Shown one piece after another: positions 27,576 to 36,577 of a DNA stretch of 64,000 nucleotides (the stretch's first letter is position 1; each line of letters opens with the position of its first letter). Below the pieces are notes generated by a model. That model was not told where the DNA came from and did not search any database. It worked only from the letters and a program-made list of their open reading frames with translations. This DNA comes from Clostridium bornimense (GTDB lineage: Bacteria > Bacillota > Clostridia > Clostridiales > Clostridiaceae). The stretch spans positions 682,001-746,000 of the forward strand of contig NZ_HG917868.1 of the NCBI RefSeq assembly GCF_000577895.1. Direction: 5' to 3'. Position numbers and translations under genes: made by a program.

Positions 27576-28970
27576 ATGGGTTCAATGTGGAATTTTCCTA
27601 ATAACGGTTGTGGTCAAGTCAGAGGAATATCAGATGCAGGTATTGAGACTTTTACAGGTGCGGAAATTCAATCACTTGCTAGAGAAATATGCCAGAATTC
27701 GCTTGACGCTAATGTTGAAGGAAGTACAACAGGAGTAAAAGTAGAATTTGAAAGATATACAATTAATTCAAATGATATTCCAGGTTATACGGACTACGCA
27801 TCTAATATAAAAAAGGCAAATGAATACTGGACTACCAAAAAAAGCGAGAAAACGATCAGTTATTTGAAAAAGGCTTTAAATGCGATAAATAAGAGTTCTT
27901 CATATGTTTTAAGGATAAGTGATTATAATACTACAGGGTTAAAAGATCCATATGGTGATAGTGATGAGGGATGGAATTCCCTTACTAAATTAGATGGAGG
28001 GGCAACAAAAAGCGGAGATAAAGCTGGTGCATTTGGTATAGGAAAAAATGCTCCTTTTTGTAATTCTGATTATAGATTAGTTTTCTATAGAACCTTAAAT
28101 GAAGAAAATGAAACTGCCGCTCAAGGAATGGCACGTTTTATATCTTTTCCGGAGAATCTAGCAGACACCGTTCACACAATGACAACGGGATTTGGTTATT
28201 ATGGCAATAAAGATGGAAATTTGCCTGTAAACTCAATATACGAATTGGACAAAATAAAAAAAAGAAGTGAAGTCGGCACAGATGTTTTTGTCTATGGATT
28301 CAATGGCGGATATCAATGGGAAAAGGAAGTTATCTGCGAAATTTTAGAAAACTTTTTGATGTCGATTAATAGAAAACTTTTAAGTGTTACCGTTGGTAAT
28401 AATACAATAGATAATAGCACTTTAGAATGTTATATAGGACGGTATCAAAAGGAGATAAGAAATGCGTATTGGTTTCATCAGGTACTAACGAGAGTAGATA
28501 CAAAGGAATTCGTGAAAGATTTTCATGGGATGGGACAACTTAGATTGAGAGTGCTAGTTGATCCAACAGAAAAACTTAACCGTAAGATTCTTATTACTAG
28601 ATCGTCAGGAATGAAAATTTTTGACCTTGGTAATATTTCTAGATTAATTTCTTTTTCTGGTATATTGGAAATGGAAGGCAAGCAATTAAATGAATTCTTT
28701 AGAGAAATGGAAACTCCTGCTCATGATAAGTGGTTGCCAAGCAGACATTCAACAAATCCTTCTTTAGCAAAAGAATATTATAGTGAACTGAAAGATTGGG
28801 TTAGAGATACTATACAGGATTTGGGTGAGCACTCTAGTGATGAAGTGATTGAAGTGGAAGGATTGGCAGGAGTTCTACAAAAAGAATCTGAAAATGCAAG
28901 TCAAACAGGCGATGATAAAAGGGAAAGCCTGCACGATACATGGCGTTTGCTATTATATTCGAAGAAATAA
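27576..28970 (+). pseudogene. GHKL (MutL/Hsp90-type) ATPase, 5' part, interrupted
   Basis: 464 readable residues. N-box REICQNSLDAN near residue 35, G1-like motif LRISDYNTTG near 108 and G2 GDKAGAFGIGKNAPF near 145 define a GHKL ATP-binding fold. The rest, to about residue 445, seems to be the transducer and linker. The sequence runs normally to RESLHDT, then ends in nine alien residues and TAA. A continuation in a matching frame begins at 31913 (LIQPRTTKTQTRG), so the gene is split by inserted DNA. Truncated protein may still be made. GAGGTGA precedes ATG 27576. A defence role is inferred from its neighbours. Confidence 0.8.
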
Positions 28971-29051
28971 TAGTAGGACATCTTCTGAGTGAGGATATGA
29001 AATTTTTTTCTTGTTACAAAGTGACATGATCACAGAAATAAAAACAAAATA

Positions 29052-29080
29052 TTGGTAAAATTAATATACCTATGTATATA
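29052..29080 (+). promoter_or_regulatory. Promoter of the chemotaxis-receptor gene
   Basis: TTGGTA, a 17-base spacer and TATATA, 79 bases before ATG 29160. The remaining upstream DNA is very AT-rich. Confidence 0.55.
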
Positions 29081-29159
29081 TATTAACAAACGAAATTGAA
29101 ATTAGAATTTTACAAGAATTAAAAAAATAATTTAAAAACATTAAAAAGAGGATAAGAAA

Positions 29160-30854
29160 ATGAAAATTAAATGGAAAATTGTATCAGCATCAGTAGGAAT
29201 TATTGTTTTATTAACATTATCGATCGTATTTTTTACGCATGAAGAAGTAAATAGTCTTGTGTTTAGTGAAAGTAGTGAGGAATTACAGAACTACTCTAAT
29301 ATGGGACTTCAATTATTTGAACGTGCCTATGAGGGAAGCTGGTCAGTAAAAGAAGGCAAACTTTTTAAGGGTGACACACAGATTAACGAAAATTATGAGT
29401 TGATTGATGATTTTACAAAGGAAACTCAGGTTCTGGCTACGGTATTTCAGAATGATACGAGAATTGCAACCAATGTACAGGATGAAAGTGGAAAGCGTAT
29501 GATTGGAACACAGGCTTCTGCGGAAGTAATTGAGCAGGTTATCAAACAAGGAAAACCTTATTTAGGTGCTGCAGATATTTTAGGTAAGTCTGCACAAACA
29601 TATTATGTTCCCATTATGGATGAGAGTGGAGCTGTTATTGGAATGTGGTTTGTGGGAGTATATACGAATGTGGTGTCTGAAAAGATTGATAATGCAATGA
29701 TATTTATTATTTTATTGGCAGGAGTTCTTCTGGTTGTGGGAGTTGTTGTTTCTTATTTATTAGGGAATGCGATTGCCAAAGGCATTAAACTAATTCAGGA
29801 CAGATTGCAGCTTATGGAAGAAGGGAAATTTAATTTTCAGTTTGAAGATAAATTGCTCAATCGAAAAGATGAGGTTGGAGCAATTGCACGTTCCTCTAAT
29901 AATATGCAGAAAAAAATAGCGGAAATTATGAGAAATATCCAGCTTGAATCTGAAAATGTAAAAGGAATTTCAAGCCAGACGTTTAAGAGAATGGAAGAAG
30001 TTCACGGAAATATTGAAGATATCTCAGCAACTACAGAAGAATTATCAGCCGGAATGGAAGAAACTTCAGCATCAACGGAAGAAATGAATGCATCTACTTA
30101 TGAAATTGAATCAGAAGTTTCTAACATGAAGGATCGAACATTACATGGGGAAAATCTGGCATCTGAGATTAAACAGCGTGCAGGCAAACTTAAGGATGAG
30201 ACAGGAAAATCACATCAGAATGCAATTGAGATTTATGATAGAACAAATGTACAGCTGAGAGAATCGATTAAGAGAACGGGAGCAATAGAAGAAATCAAGG
30301 AACTTTCACAGACGATCCTACAGATTACGAGTCAAACGAATCTGCTAGCCCTAAATGCTGCAATTGAAGCAGCAAGAGCTGGTGAAGCGGGAAAAGGATT
30401 TGCAGTGGTTGCAGATGAGATCCGAGTTCTGGCTGAAAATTCTAAAAATGCGGTATCTAGAATTAATGATATTACATATAATGTATCCGAAGCGGTAGAG
30501 AGTGTAGTGCAGGATTCTAAAGCACTTCTTGATTTTGTAGATAATCAGGTCCTAAATGATTATAAAATGTTAATAGATACTAGCAAGCAATATGATCAGG
30601 ATGCTGACTCAGTTCAGAATGTTGTAACCGAGATAAATGTAATTGCAGAGCAGTTATATGAGACGATTCAGCAAATGAGACAGGCCATTGATGAAATCAC
30701 AACTGCAGCAGGTGAAGGAGCGCAAGGCACAACTGATATTGCAACAAGAGTAACAGAAATTGCTTCTAAAACGGATGACGTACTGCATCAATCGATGGAA
30801 AATCAAAAGAGTGCAGAGAAACTGGATGAAATGGTTGGTTTCTTTCAGCTTTAG
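29160..30854 (+). CDS. Methyl-accepting chemotaxis protein with Cache-type sensor
   Basis: 564 residues. TM1 is at about 7-25 and TM2 at about 178-200 ([20 protein letters not shown]). Between them is an extracellular Cache-like domain ([23 protein letters not shown] at its end). A HAMP segment follows at about 202-255. The signalling tip is at about 385-440 ([29 protein letters not shown]). It binds an unknown ligand and controls CheA. It indicates a motile or formerly motile donor. It lies in the insert and has its own promoter; AAGAGG precedes ATG 29160. Confidence 0.93.
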   Translation: MKIKWKIVSASVGIIVLLTLSIVFFTHEEVNSLVFSESSEELQNYSNMGLQLFERAYEGSWSVKEGKLFKGDTQINENYELIDDFTKETQVLATVFQNDTRIATNVQDESGKRMIGTQASAEVIEQVIKQGKPYLGAADILGKSAQTYYVPIMDESGAVIGMWFVGVYTNVVSEKIDNAMIFIILLAGVLLVVGVVVSYLLGNAIAKGIKLIQDRLQLMEEGKFNFQFEDKLLNRKDEVGAIARSSNNMQKKIAEIMRNIQLESENVKGISSQTFKRMEEVHGNIEDISATTEELSAGMEETSASTEEMNASTYEIESEVSNMKDRTLHGENLASEIKQRAGKLKDETGKSHQNAIEIYDRTNVQLRESIKRTGAIEEIKELSQTILQITSQTNLLALNAAIEAARAGEAGKGFAVVADEIRVLAENSKNAVSRINDITYNVSEAVESVVQDSKALLDFVDNQVLNDYKMLIDTSKQYDQDADSVQNVVTEINVIAEQLYETIQQMRQAIDEITTAAGEGAQGTTDIATRVTEIASKTDDVLHQSMENQKSAEKLDEMVGFFQL

Positions 30855-30887
30855 GAAATAAATAAATTGCCAAGGAGGGCGGATAGG

Positions 30888-31916
30888 ATGAAAAAACGGA
30901 TACTGATACCTATTGCGATATTAATTATGGTGTATTTTATTGCGATAGTTGAGCAAAATAATATAGTTGGTGATCTGCTATCACCTATCCTTACCTTTTT
31001 AGCTTTTGCACCTGTTTTTTATGCTTTTTTTTGGAAAGAGCAGAACAAGCTTTTGAAAATATCAGGACTGTTTTATGCATTAGCCATATTTGCATGGTTT
31101 TTATGTGATTTTTCCTGGGGGTTCTCTACTTTAATTTTAAATCTAAATCCAGAAAACAATCTTTTAATTACGTATGGGTATTCCCTTACGATTTTTTTTT
31201 TACTGCTTTCTTTGATATTATCAGGGTACTTCCAAGTTAGAAATTGGAATAAAATGCAAGTATTTCTTGATACAGCAATGGTGGCGGTAAGCATAATGGT
31301 GATTGTTTGGGTATTTGTGTTTGAGCAAAATACAGCAAAAGCCGAAGTCTTGCTTAGCGATCCGGTTTCCATGAGCTCACTTATAATGGATTTTATGATA
31401 TATGCATGGACTAATATCTGGTTTTTTTCAACGAGAAAACAAAAAGAACCATTGTTTATTAAATTTTCAGCGGCAGGTGGAGTTGCTTTTGTAGTAATCG
31501 ATATCATTTATTACTATGAATATTTTTACAGATCATATGAACCAAATTCTCTTTTAGATGGAGGATACATAGCTGCTTTTGTACTAATGGGAATTTCTGG
31601 ATTGATGAAACTTAAATCAATCAATCAAGAAGAGAAAAATCAAACAGGGGCGCAAATAGATAAAGTGCAAATTAGTTTTAAGCGCATAAAAAAAGAGTTA
31701 TTATTCCTAATAGTTCCAATCCTTTTATTTGTATTTAGAGGTATAGAAGCTCCCTCGTTATTATTTTTAATTACAGCAATCATGCTATATTTTATATTTA
31801 CGAATTTTACACAAAATAGTATTTTTCGTGACAAAATACTTGAAAGAGAAAAGGAATATATATCCGAACTAGAGAACCGTGTGGAAGAGAGAACTCAACA
31901 ATTGGTGAAATATTAA
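30888..31916 (+). pseudogene. Polytopic membrane sensor, truncated before its output domain
   Basis: 342 residues with about 9-10 hydrophobic segments (first at 3-20, last at about 275-305). The end, LENRVEERTQQLVKY, is the coiled coil that normally joins a sensor to a GGDEF, EAL or histidine-kinase domain. The frame stops exactly where ATPase-derived sequence resumes, so the output domain was lost. It probably formed a receptor-signalling pair with the chemotaxis gene 33 bases upstream. AAGGAGG supports ATG 30888. It may make a non-signalling membrane protein. Confidence 0.7.
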
Positions 31917-32446
31917 TTCAGCCACGTACAACCAAAACACAGACAAGAGGATTGTTCTATGGTAATCAAGGAGAGGGAAAATCTAAGAATAGCGACACTC
32001 CTGGAACTGTAGGTAAAGACGGAGGATTTCCTACTACACGAGGTCTTGGGGGGACTCGTCATAGATCCACTACAGAGAATCATAAAGGTAAACCATCTGA
32101 TTTAGGGCATGATACAGTACATAAAAAGAGTGGCGGAGACACAAATCAGAATTTGAAAAGTGTAAGGATTATAAAAAAATCTCAAAAAAACTATAGAGTA
32201 TCATTTGAACTACCTAGAGATATTTCAGCAGGGCATATCGAGATAGTTGCGGTTGGAGAAAATGGTAAGGCTAATAAGTTATCAATTTCTGCTGCAAATG
32301 GAATAGACCACTGTACAGGAATTAAAAGAAGTAATTTAGGCATCAATTTTGATAGCATGGATGGAAACGAAAAGGTGCTTGTAGAATTTTCACTCTTAGA
32401 TAATAGAGATTATGCGATGGAGGTAAATGTTTATGAACATAACTAA
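31913..32446 (+). pseudogene. GHKL ATPase, 3' part, detached
   Basis: Reads LIQPRTTKTQTRGLFYGNQGEGK, a low-complexity polar linker (about 55 residues), then a beta-rich domain (VRIIKKSQKNYRVSFELPRD ... EVNVYEH). The frame is open upstream to 31844 but lacks a convincing start: only TTG 31952 with a weak AGAGG. The frame matches that of the 5' part if the insert is removed. It overlaps the next gene by 14 bases, as expected for an intact operon before the insertion. Confidence 0.68.
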
Positions 32447-33314
32447 ACGTCTATACACATATCCTGTGCTGAGTGAAGAAAGAGATGATTATCAGAATTC
32501 TACATTTGATGCCAATGTCAGTTATAAAATGAACGGTGTTAATAGTCTTCATCTAGAATTCAATATAGAGATGGACAATCCAGATTTACAATCTTTGATA
32601 GGTAGTGGACGAGCTGAGTATGTAATTCACATTGAATGCTCTAATACATCATATAGAACTACAATACATTCGATTGCGGAGATAGTGGAAAAAGATATCC
32701 CCATTGGAAGAATTAGTGGAAAAATAGAAGTCGTTGTACTCATTATATCAAAATCGGATATAAATGGTCTAAAAGTAAAAGATTGGGTTGATGATTATCA
32801 AGACATAGCGTTCGACTTATCAAAAGGAAGTATATTAGCCTATAAGAATATTCCGACTTTTGATATTATAAAAAATTATGAGGAACTAAGTAGTGCAAGT
32901 TCCATATTTAAAGTGTACAAGAGAATTACAAAGGAGCCAAAACCAATGGAGGTTGATTTAGATTCAACTCAAATTGGCATTGGATTAGGTTTGCAGGAAT
33001 TTGAAACTTACTCAAAATTTTGTGATAAAATTCAGTTTCAACCACTTCTAAATACAATGGTAGTTTTTCCCGCACTGGTTTATGTTTTCGAAGAGTTAAA
33101 ACAGGACGATGGAATTGAAAATAATGAGGGCAAAAAATGGTTTGTTTCATTGAGTAAAGCTTATGAAAAAAGAGGGATAAATCTCGAAGAAGAAATAAGA
33201 TCAAATGAGAAAACATCGGTTCAATTAGCACAGGAAGCAATGGAACTACCTCTTACGGCGGCGTTAAAAACTATGTCGGACATTTTTGATACAAATGAAG
33301 AGGAGGAATCTTAA
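32433..33314 (+). CDS. Operon protein of unknown family
   Basis: 293 residues, no recognised motif. Residues 1-150 look like a beta sandwich (FDANVSYKMNGVNSLHLEFNIEM, EYVIHIECSNTSYRTT, GKIEVVVLIISKS). Residues 150-293 are mainly helical, with an acidic end. No Cys/His clusters, transmembrane segments or nucleotide motifs. ATG 32433 is preferred over ATG 32427, which lies only 3 bases after GGAGG. It directly follows the ATPase and precedes the DUF6339-like gene with no gap, so the three form one functional unit. A structural or substrate-binding subunit is a guess. Confidence 0.72.
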   Translation: MNITKRLYTYPVLSEERDDYQNSTFDANVSYKMNGVNSLHLEFNIEMDNPDLQSLIGSGRAEYVIHIECSNTSYRTTIHSIAEIVEKDIPIGRISGKIEVVVLIISKSDINGLKVKDWVDDYQDIAFDLSKGSILAYKNIPTFDIIKNYEELSSASSIFKVYKRITKEPKPMEVDLDSTQIGIGLGLQEFETYSKFCDKIQFQPLLNTMVVFPALVYVFEELKQDDGIENNEGKKWFVSLSKAYEKRGINLEEEIRSNEKTSVQLAQEAMELPLTAALKTMSDIFDTNEEEES

Positions 33315-34373
33315 ATGAAATTGTATTTTATGAAAAAAGAGGCTTTGGATATACTGAAGTCAAATTTGGATATGATTTACAATATGTATTTCACGGAGAA
33401 AGACAATAGATGGCTGTGGAAAATATGTGATGGCAATCCATTTGTTGAATTCAAGGAGATACCGGATTTCTCGCTTGCACATATAGATGATGATAGCTTA
33501 AAAGGTGAAATAGAATTTCAAAATTGTAAATTAGTATATAAGAATCTTTCATTTTTAACTGAGTCACAGGCTTGTGATGAAAGATTATGGGCGGGGTTAT
33601 GCCATTCTGTTTTTTATGAGTACTTGAGAAAAAGATGGGATTATGACAAGAAAAAACCAAAAACGCAAAAAGAAGCAGTTTCCAATATAAAGTCTAGATT
33701 CTTTTTTTCCGGAGGAATAAGAGCTGGATTATACAGAAACTCTATAGCTAAATGTTGGTGGGTAGGTAGAAACACTTATGATGCTACTAACAGCAACCCT
33801 TTTGAAAAGTTAGATATCATTGGCAGCAACGATATAAGCAGTAAAATTTCAGATATATTTTATAGTAATAATTTTTCTTCTAATCCGGTTATATTAACTG
33901 GTGTAGTAAATGCTCTAAAAAACTTTAAAGACGAAGGAACACAACTTACATTGAAAGAGCATATTCGTCCATCATTACAATTATTAAATGCTATAGGCGG
34001 CGGAGTAATTCTTGACTGCTTAAGCGAAGATGAGATTACAGATATCGTGGTAGATAATATATATGGTATTATTCAGGGAGATAATCTTGGAGTGGAAGTG
34101 GATTCGGAAGATGGTTATGCCGACTTAGATGATGATAATGAAAAGACTGAAGATGTTTCAGATACACTAAATGAAGACAAATATATTGTGGTCGGTCACA
34201 AGGTTGAAGTTCTAGAAATTGAAACGGATGCCCATAAAATAATTTCAGTTAATTATCTTCCCGGAACTACGAATATTCCACCATTGGCAAAACAACTATT
34301 AGGAAAAATAGAAGGAGATACGTCTTTTTTTAATGGAAAAACATATCAAATTTTAAAGGTGGATATTAGTTGA
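33315..34373 (+). CDS. DUF6339-like protein with GreA/GreB C-terminal-like domain
   Basis: 352 residues. The N-terminal about 260 residues resemble DUF6339 (motifs SQACDERLWAGLCHSVFYEYLRKRW and FFFSGGIRAGLYRNSIAKCWW). An acidic linker follows (about 262-290). The last about 65 residues (VGHKVEVLEIETD ... PPLAKQLLGKIEGD ... KTYQILKV) follow the pattern of the GreA/GreB C-terminal FKBP-like domain (SPLGxALLGKxVGD, YEILEV), which contacts RNA polymerase. If correct, this couples the system to transcription. GAGGAGG precedes ATG 33315. The DUF assignment is moderate; the Gre-like fold is inferred from pattern only. Confidence 0.65.
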   Translation: MKLYFMKKEALDILKSNLDMIYNMYFTEKDNRWLWKICDGNPFVEFKEIPDFSLAHIDDDSLKGEIEFQNCKLVYKNLSFLTESQACDERLWAGLCHSVFYEYLRKRWDYDKKKPKTQKEAVSNIKSRFFFSGGIRAGLYRNSIAKCWWVGRNTYDATNSNPFEKLDIIGSNDISSKISDIFYSNNFSSNPVILTGVVNALKNFKDEGTQLTLKEHIRPSLQLLNAIGGGVILDCLSEDEITDIVVDNIYGIIQGDNLGVEVDSEDGYADLDDDNEKTEDVSDTLNEDKYIVVGHKVEVLEIETDAHKIISVNYLPGTTNIPPLAKQLLGKIEGDTSFFNGKTYQILKVDIS

Positions 34374-34645
34374 CATATTCCCGCAAACAGGCAAAATACC
34401 GTGGATATATTCCCACGGACAAGGGGTGTCGAAAATGTGCGTTTGACATTCATTCGCTCATCTCGTGCCATGTTGAGTGTGTTGTCTTGATGTCAAGGGT
34501 TGAGAAATAGGGCAACTCAAAACACAGATGAATAAAGGGTTTCCGAGGTTAGAAGGTTTTCTGCCTGTTGTTCGGCAGTTACTTTTAATCTCGAAAATCC
34601 TTATTTTTATTTAATGAGGAAACAAGTCGACCACAAAGATGTACT

Positions 34646-34700
34646 TAGGGTTGTGGAGACAGGATAGATAATTTCGTAGGGTTGTGAAGATAGGATAGAT
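34646..34700 (+). repeat. Direct repeat, 24 bases twice at 31-base period
   Basis: Both units run TAGGGTTGTG(G/A)AGA(C/T)AGG and end ATAGAT; spacing of 31 bases places them on nearly the same DNA face (three turns). Confidence 0.85.
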
Positions 34701-34726
34701 GTAAGGTTATTGTTTAACAGTAATTT

Positions 34727-34753
34727 TATCAAGAATATATTGATAAATATCAA
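34727..34753. promoter_or_regulatory. Overlapping palindromes, candidate XRE operator
   Basis: TATCAA, 7 bases, TTGATA, 2 bases, TATCAA. The middle half-site can pair with either outer one, giving two overlapping operators just upstream of the -35 element of the next promoter. Confidence 0.6.
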
Positions 34754-34760
34754 GAAAATA

Positions 34761-34789
34761 TTGAATTTAATCCAGCACTATGGTATAGT
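34761..34789 (+). promoter_or_regulatory. Promoter of the XRE regulator / restriction operon
   Basis: TTGAAT, 17-base spacer, TATAGT; start site predicted near 34796, 43 bases before ATG 34839. The palindromes at 34727-34753 lie directly upstream. Confidence 0.75.
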
Positions 34790-34838
34790 TAAGCAGAATG
34801 CATCAGTATGACCATTTTGCTGTGTGAGAGGTGTAAAT

Positions 34839-35054
34839 ATGAACGTCAGTTATAACAAACTCTGGAAATTGATGATTGATAAAAATATGAATAAGACCCA
34901 GCTGAAAAATGAAGCCCATTTAAGCACCAATGTAATTGCAAAACTAGGAAAGAACGAGAAAGTATCAATAGATACATTAAGTAAGATATGTGAGGTTTTG
35001 CAGTGCAATATTGGGGATATAGTTGATTTTGTTTCAAATGATATGGAGGCTTAG
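34839..35054 (+). CDS. XRE/Cro-family regulator of the restriction operon
   Basis: 71 residues forming one helix-turn-helix domain (LWKLMIDKNMNKTQLKNEAHLSTNVIAKL, then KVSIDTLSKICEVLQCNIGDIVDF), the usual size of a controller-type protein. It probably binds the nearby TATCAA/TTGATA palindromes and times expression of nucleases after methylases. ATG 34839 is preceded by GAGAGGTG. Two bases separate it from the next gene. Confidence 0.88.
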   Translation: MNVSYNKLWKLMIDKNMNKTQLKNEAHLSTNVIAKLGKNEKVSIDTLSKICEVLQCNIGDIVDFVSNDMEA

Positions 35055-35056
35055 GG

Positions 35057-35332
35057 ATGGGACATAAAAATTATTATTTTCCGGAAAAAAATGTATTGAA
35101 AGAGGCTACTATCGAGGCAATAAAAGAGCTTGGTGGGACTGCAACAACACAACAAATTAATACCAAGGTTGCAGAGTTGCTTAAGTTATCTGAAGAAATA
35201 TTAACTCTTGAAGACGAGAGTGGTATTGGAACTATGTATGAATATAGAATGCGTTGGATTCGCACAGAATTAAAGGGTAAAATCTTAAACCCAAAGCGTG
35301 GAATTTGGGTATTGCCAGAAGATAAAGAATAA
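35057..35332 (+). CDS. Stand-alone Mrr_N-like winged-helix protein
   Basis: 91 residues. The pattern NVLKEATIEAIKELGGTATTQQINTKVAELLKLS ... RWIRTELKGKILNPKRGIWVL is that of the Mrr N-terminal winged helix, usually fused to a restriction nuclease, here alone. It may bind DNA as a specificity or regulatory subunit. It lies between the XRE regulator and the methylases in one operon. No nuclease motif in it. Confidence 0.75.
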   Translation: MGHKNYYFPEKNVLKEATIEAIKELGGTATTQQINTKVAELLKLSEEILTLEDESGIGTMYEYRMRWIRTELKGKILNPKRGIWVLPEDKE

Positions 35333-35353
35333 TAACAGAATTGGAGTGTCAGC

Positions 35354-36577
35354 ATGATTAATAAGCATGATAGCATATATAAATTAAAAAAAGAACATTT
35401 AAAGAATATTGTCCCTTTTCAGTTGGAGGAAGCGTTTCAAGGACTAGAATTTGATATAGAAGGAAACCTAAATATTCCTTATACACATAAAGGATATACT
35501 TGCAACGATAAAAAGCATCTTTTTGAGAATTCTGAAGTGCAAGCAATCAGTTTCTTTTCAGGTTGTGGGGGATTGGATATAGGAACACAGCTTGCTGGTG
35601 TCAAGGTTATTTCAAGTTTAGATTTTTATGAAGATAGCGTGAATACTCTTAAGAAGAATTCTTTCTTTGATCATAGTGTTCATTTTAATGAGGATATAGG
35701 TAATGTTAAAGGTAGTGATTTTACAGATATCATTAAGAAAAATAATCCATCCAAATTGATAGTCGTAGGTGGTCCACCTTGCCAGCCGTTTTCAAAAGCG
35801 GGATATTGGATAACTAATGAAAAACGACAGGCTAATGATGATCCGCGTAATATGATTGGACAATATTTCAGAATTATTTCAGAGATAATGCCAGATGGCT
35901 TTGTATTAGAAAATGTAGAAAGTATCTTACATCCTTCGAATTATGAAGCAGTTGAATCAATTTTTGAAAATATGGAGAAGTTGGGATACAACTATAGCCT
36001 TTTGAAGATTAATGCAGCAGATTATGGCGTACCACAAAAGAGAAAAAGAGTTTTCTTTTTGGCATCAAAAAAGGAGATTCATGCAGAACTTTTGGCTACT
36101 CACGGAGATGAAAAGAGTATCCTAAAAAATCCTGAGTTATTGCCGTATGAAAGAGTTATTGATTGGATTGGGAAATTTGACGATAAATCATATTATATAG
36201 ATGAGGATGTTAGTACAGAAGGAAAATGGGAAAATGAATTGACTTGCATTCCACCTGGAAAGAACTACATTGCTTTATCGGAAAGAGCTGGTCATCCGAA
36301 TCCAACATTTGTTGCAGGAAAAAGATACTGGAGTTCTTTATTAAAACTTCATCCATATCAACCATCTTGGACTATTATTGCTAGTCCTGGACATTGGGAG
36401 GGACCTTTTCATTGGGATAATAGGAGATTAAGTATAAGAGAGTGTGCAGCCATTCAGACCTTCCCCGATGATTATGTGTTCTATGGAAGTTTAAGGTCAC
36501 AAAGAAAACAAATTGGTAATGCAGTACCACCTTTACTTGCAAAAAAAATTGTTGAAGAATTGTGTAGGTGGATATAA
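35354..36577 (+). CDS. m5C DNA methyltransferase 1 of LlaJI-type system
   Basis: 407 residues. An N-terminal extension of about 65 residues precedes motif I (FFSGCGGLDIG). The catalytic cysteine is in GGPPCQPFSKAG near residue 140, ENV near 182 and YGVPQKRKRVFFLA near 223. Motifs IX and X are RECAAIQTFPDDY and QIGNAVPP. It methylates one strand of an asymmetric site if the system is like LlaJI (GACGC), where two methylases are needed. Its stop shares TAATG with methylase 2. GGAGTG precedes ATG 35354. Confidence 0.93.
   Translation: MINKHDSIYKLKKEHLKNIVPFQLEEAFQGLEFDIEGNLNIPYTHKGYTCNDKKHLFENSEVQAISFFSGCGGLDIGTQLAGVKVISSLDFYEDSVNTLKKNSFFDHSVHFNEDIGNVKGSDFTDIIKKNNPSKLIVVGGPPCQPFSKAGYWITNEKRQANDDPRNMIGQYFRIISEIMPDGFVLENVESILHPSNYEAVESIFENMEKLGYNYSLLKINAADYGVPQKRKRVFFLASKKEIHAELLATHGDEKSILKNPELLPYERVIDWIGKFDDKSYYIDEDVSTEGKWENELTCIPPGKNYIALSERAGHPNPTFVAGKRYWSSLLKLHPYQPSWTIIASPGHWEGPFHWDNRRLSIRECAAIQTFPDDYVFYGSLRSQRKQIGNAVPPLLAKKIVEELCRWI

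Larger units (their letters stand above)
28938..31912 (+). mobile_element. About 3 kb inserted segment of host-like DNA
   Basis: Between the split halves of the GHKL ATPase gene lie a chemotaxis-receptor gene with its own promoter and a membrane-sensor gene cut off at the right edge. Joining codon ACA (ending 28937 or close to it) to TTA at 31913 restores one reading frame. No transposase, terminal inverted repeat or clear target duplication is visible; borders are good to a few bases. Could alternatively be an assembly chimera. Confidence 0.6.
34374..34838. other. 465-base intergenic region with repeats and regulator promoter
   Basis: No gene recognised. It contains CCGTGG/CCACGG around an 8-base loop (34399-34418), CTTGATGTCAAG (near 34487) and CTGCC/GGCAG (near 34571). 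It also has a 24-base direct repeat with two mismatches (34646-34669 and 34677-34700), then the palindromes and promoter of the XRE gene. The first 250 bases may be remnant mobile-element DNA, since they differ in character from both flanks. Confidence 0.6.

Noticed and set aside
28938-31916. Insert as a standard transposon or group II intron
   Set aside because: No transposase, reverse transcriptase, terminal inverted repeats or intron ends are visible; the cargo looks like ordinary chromosomal signalling genes.
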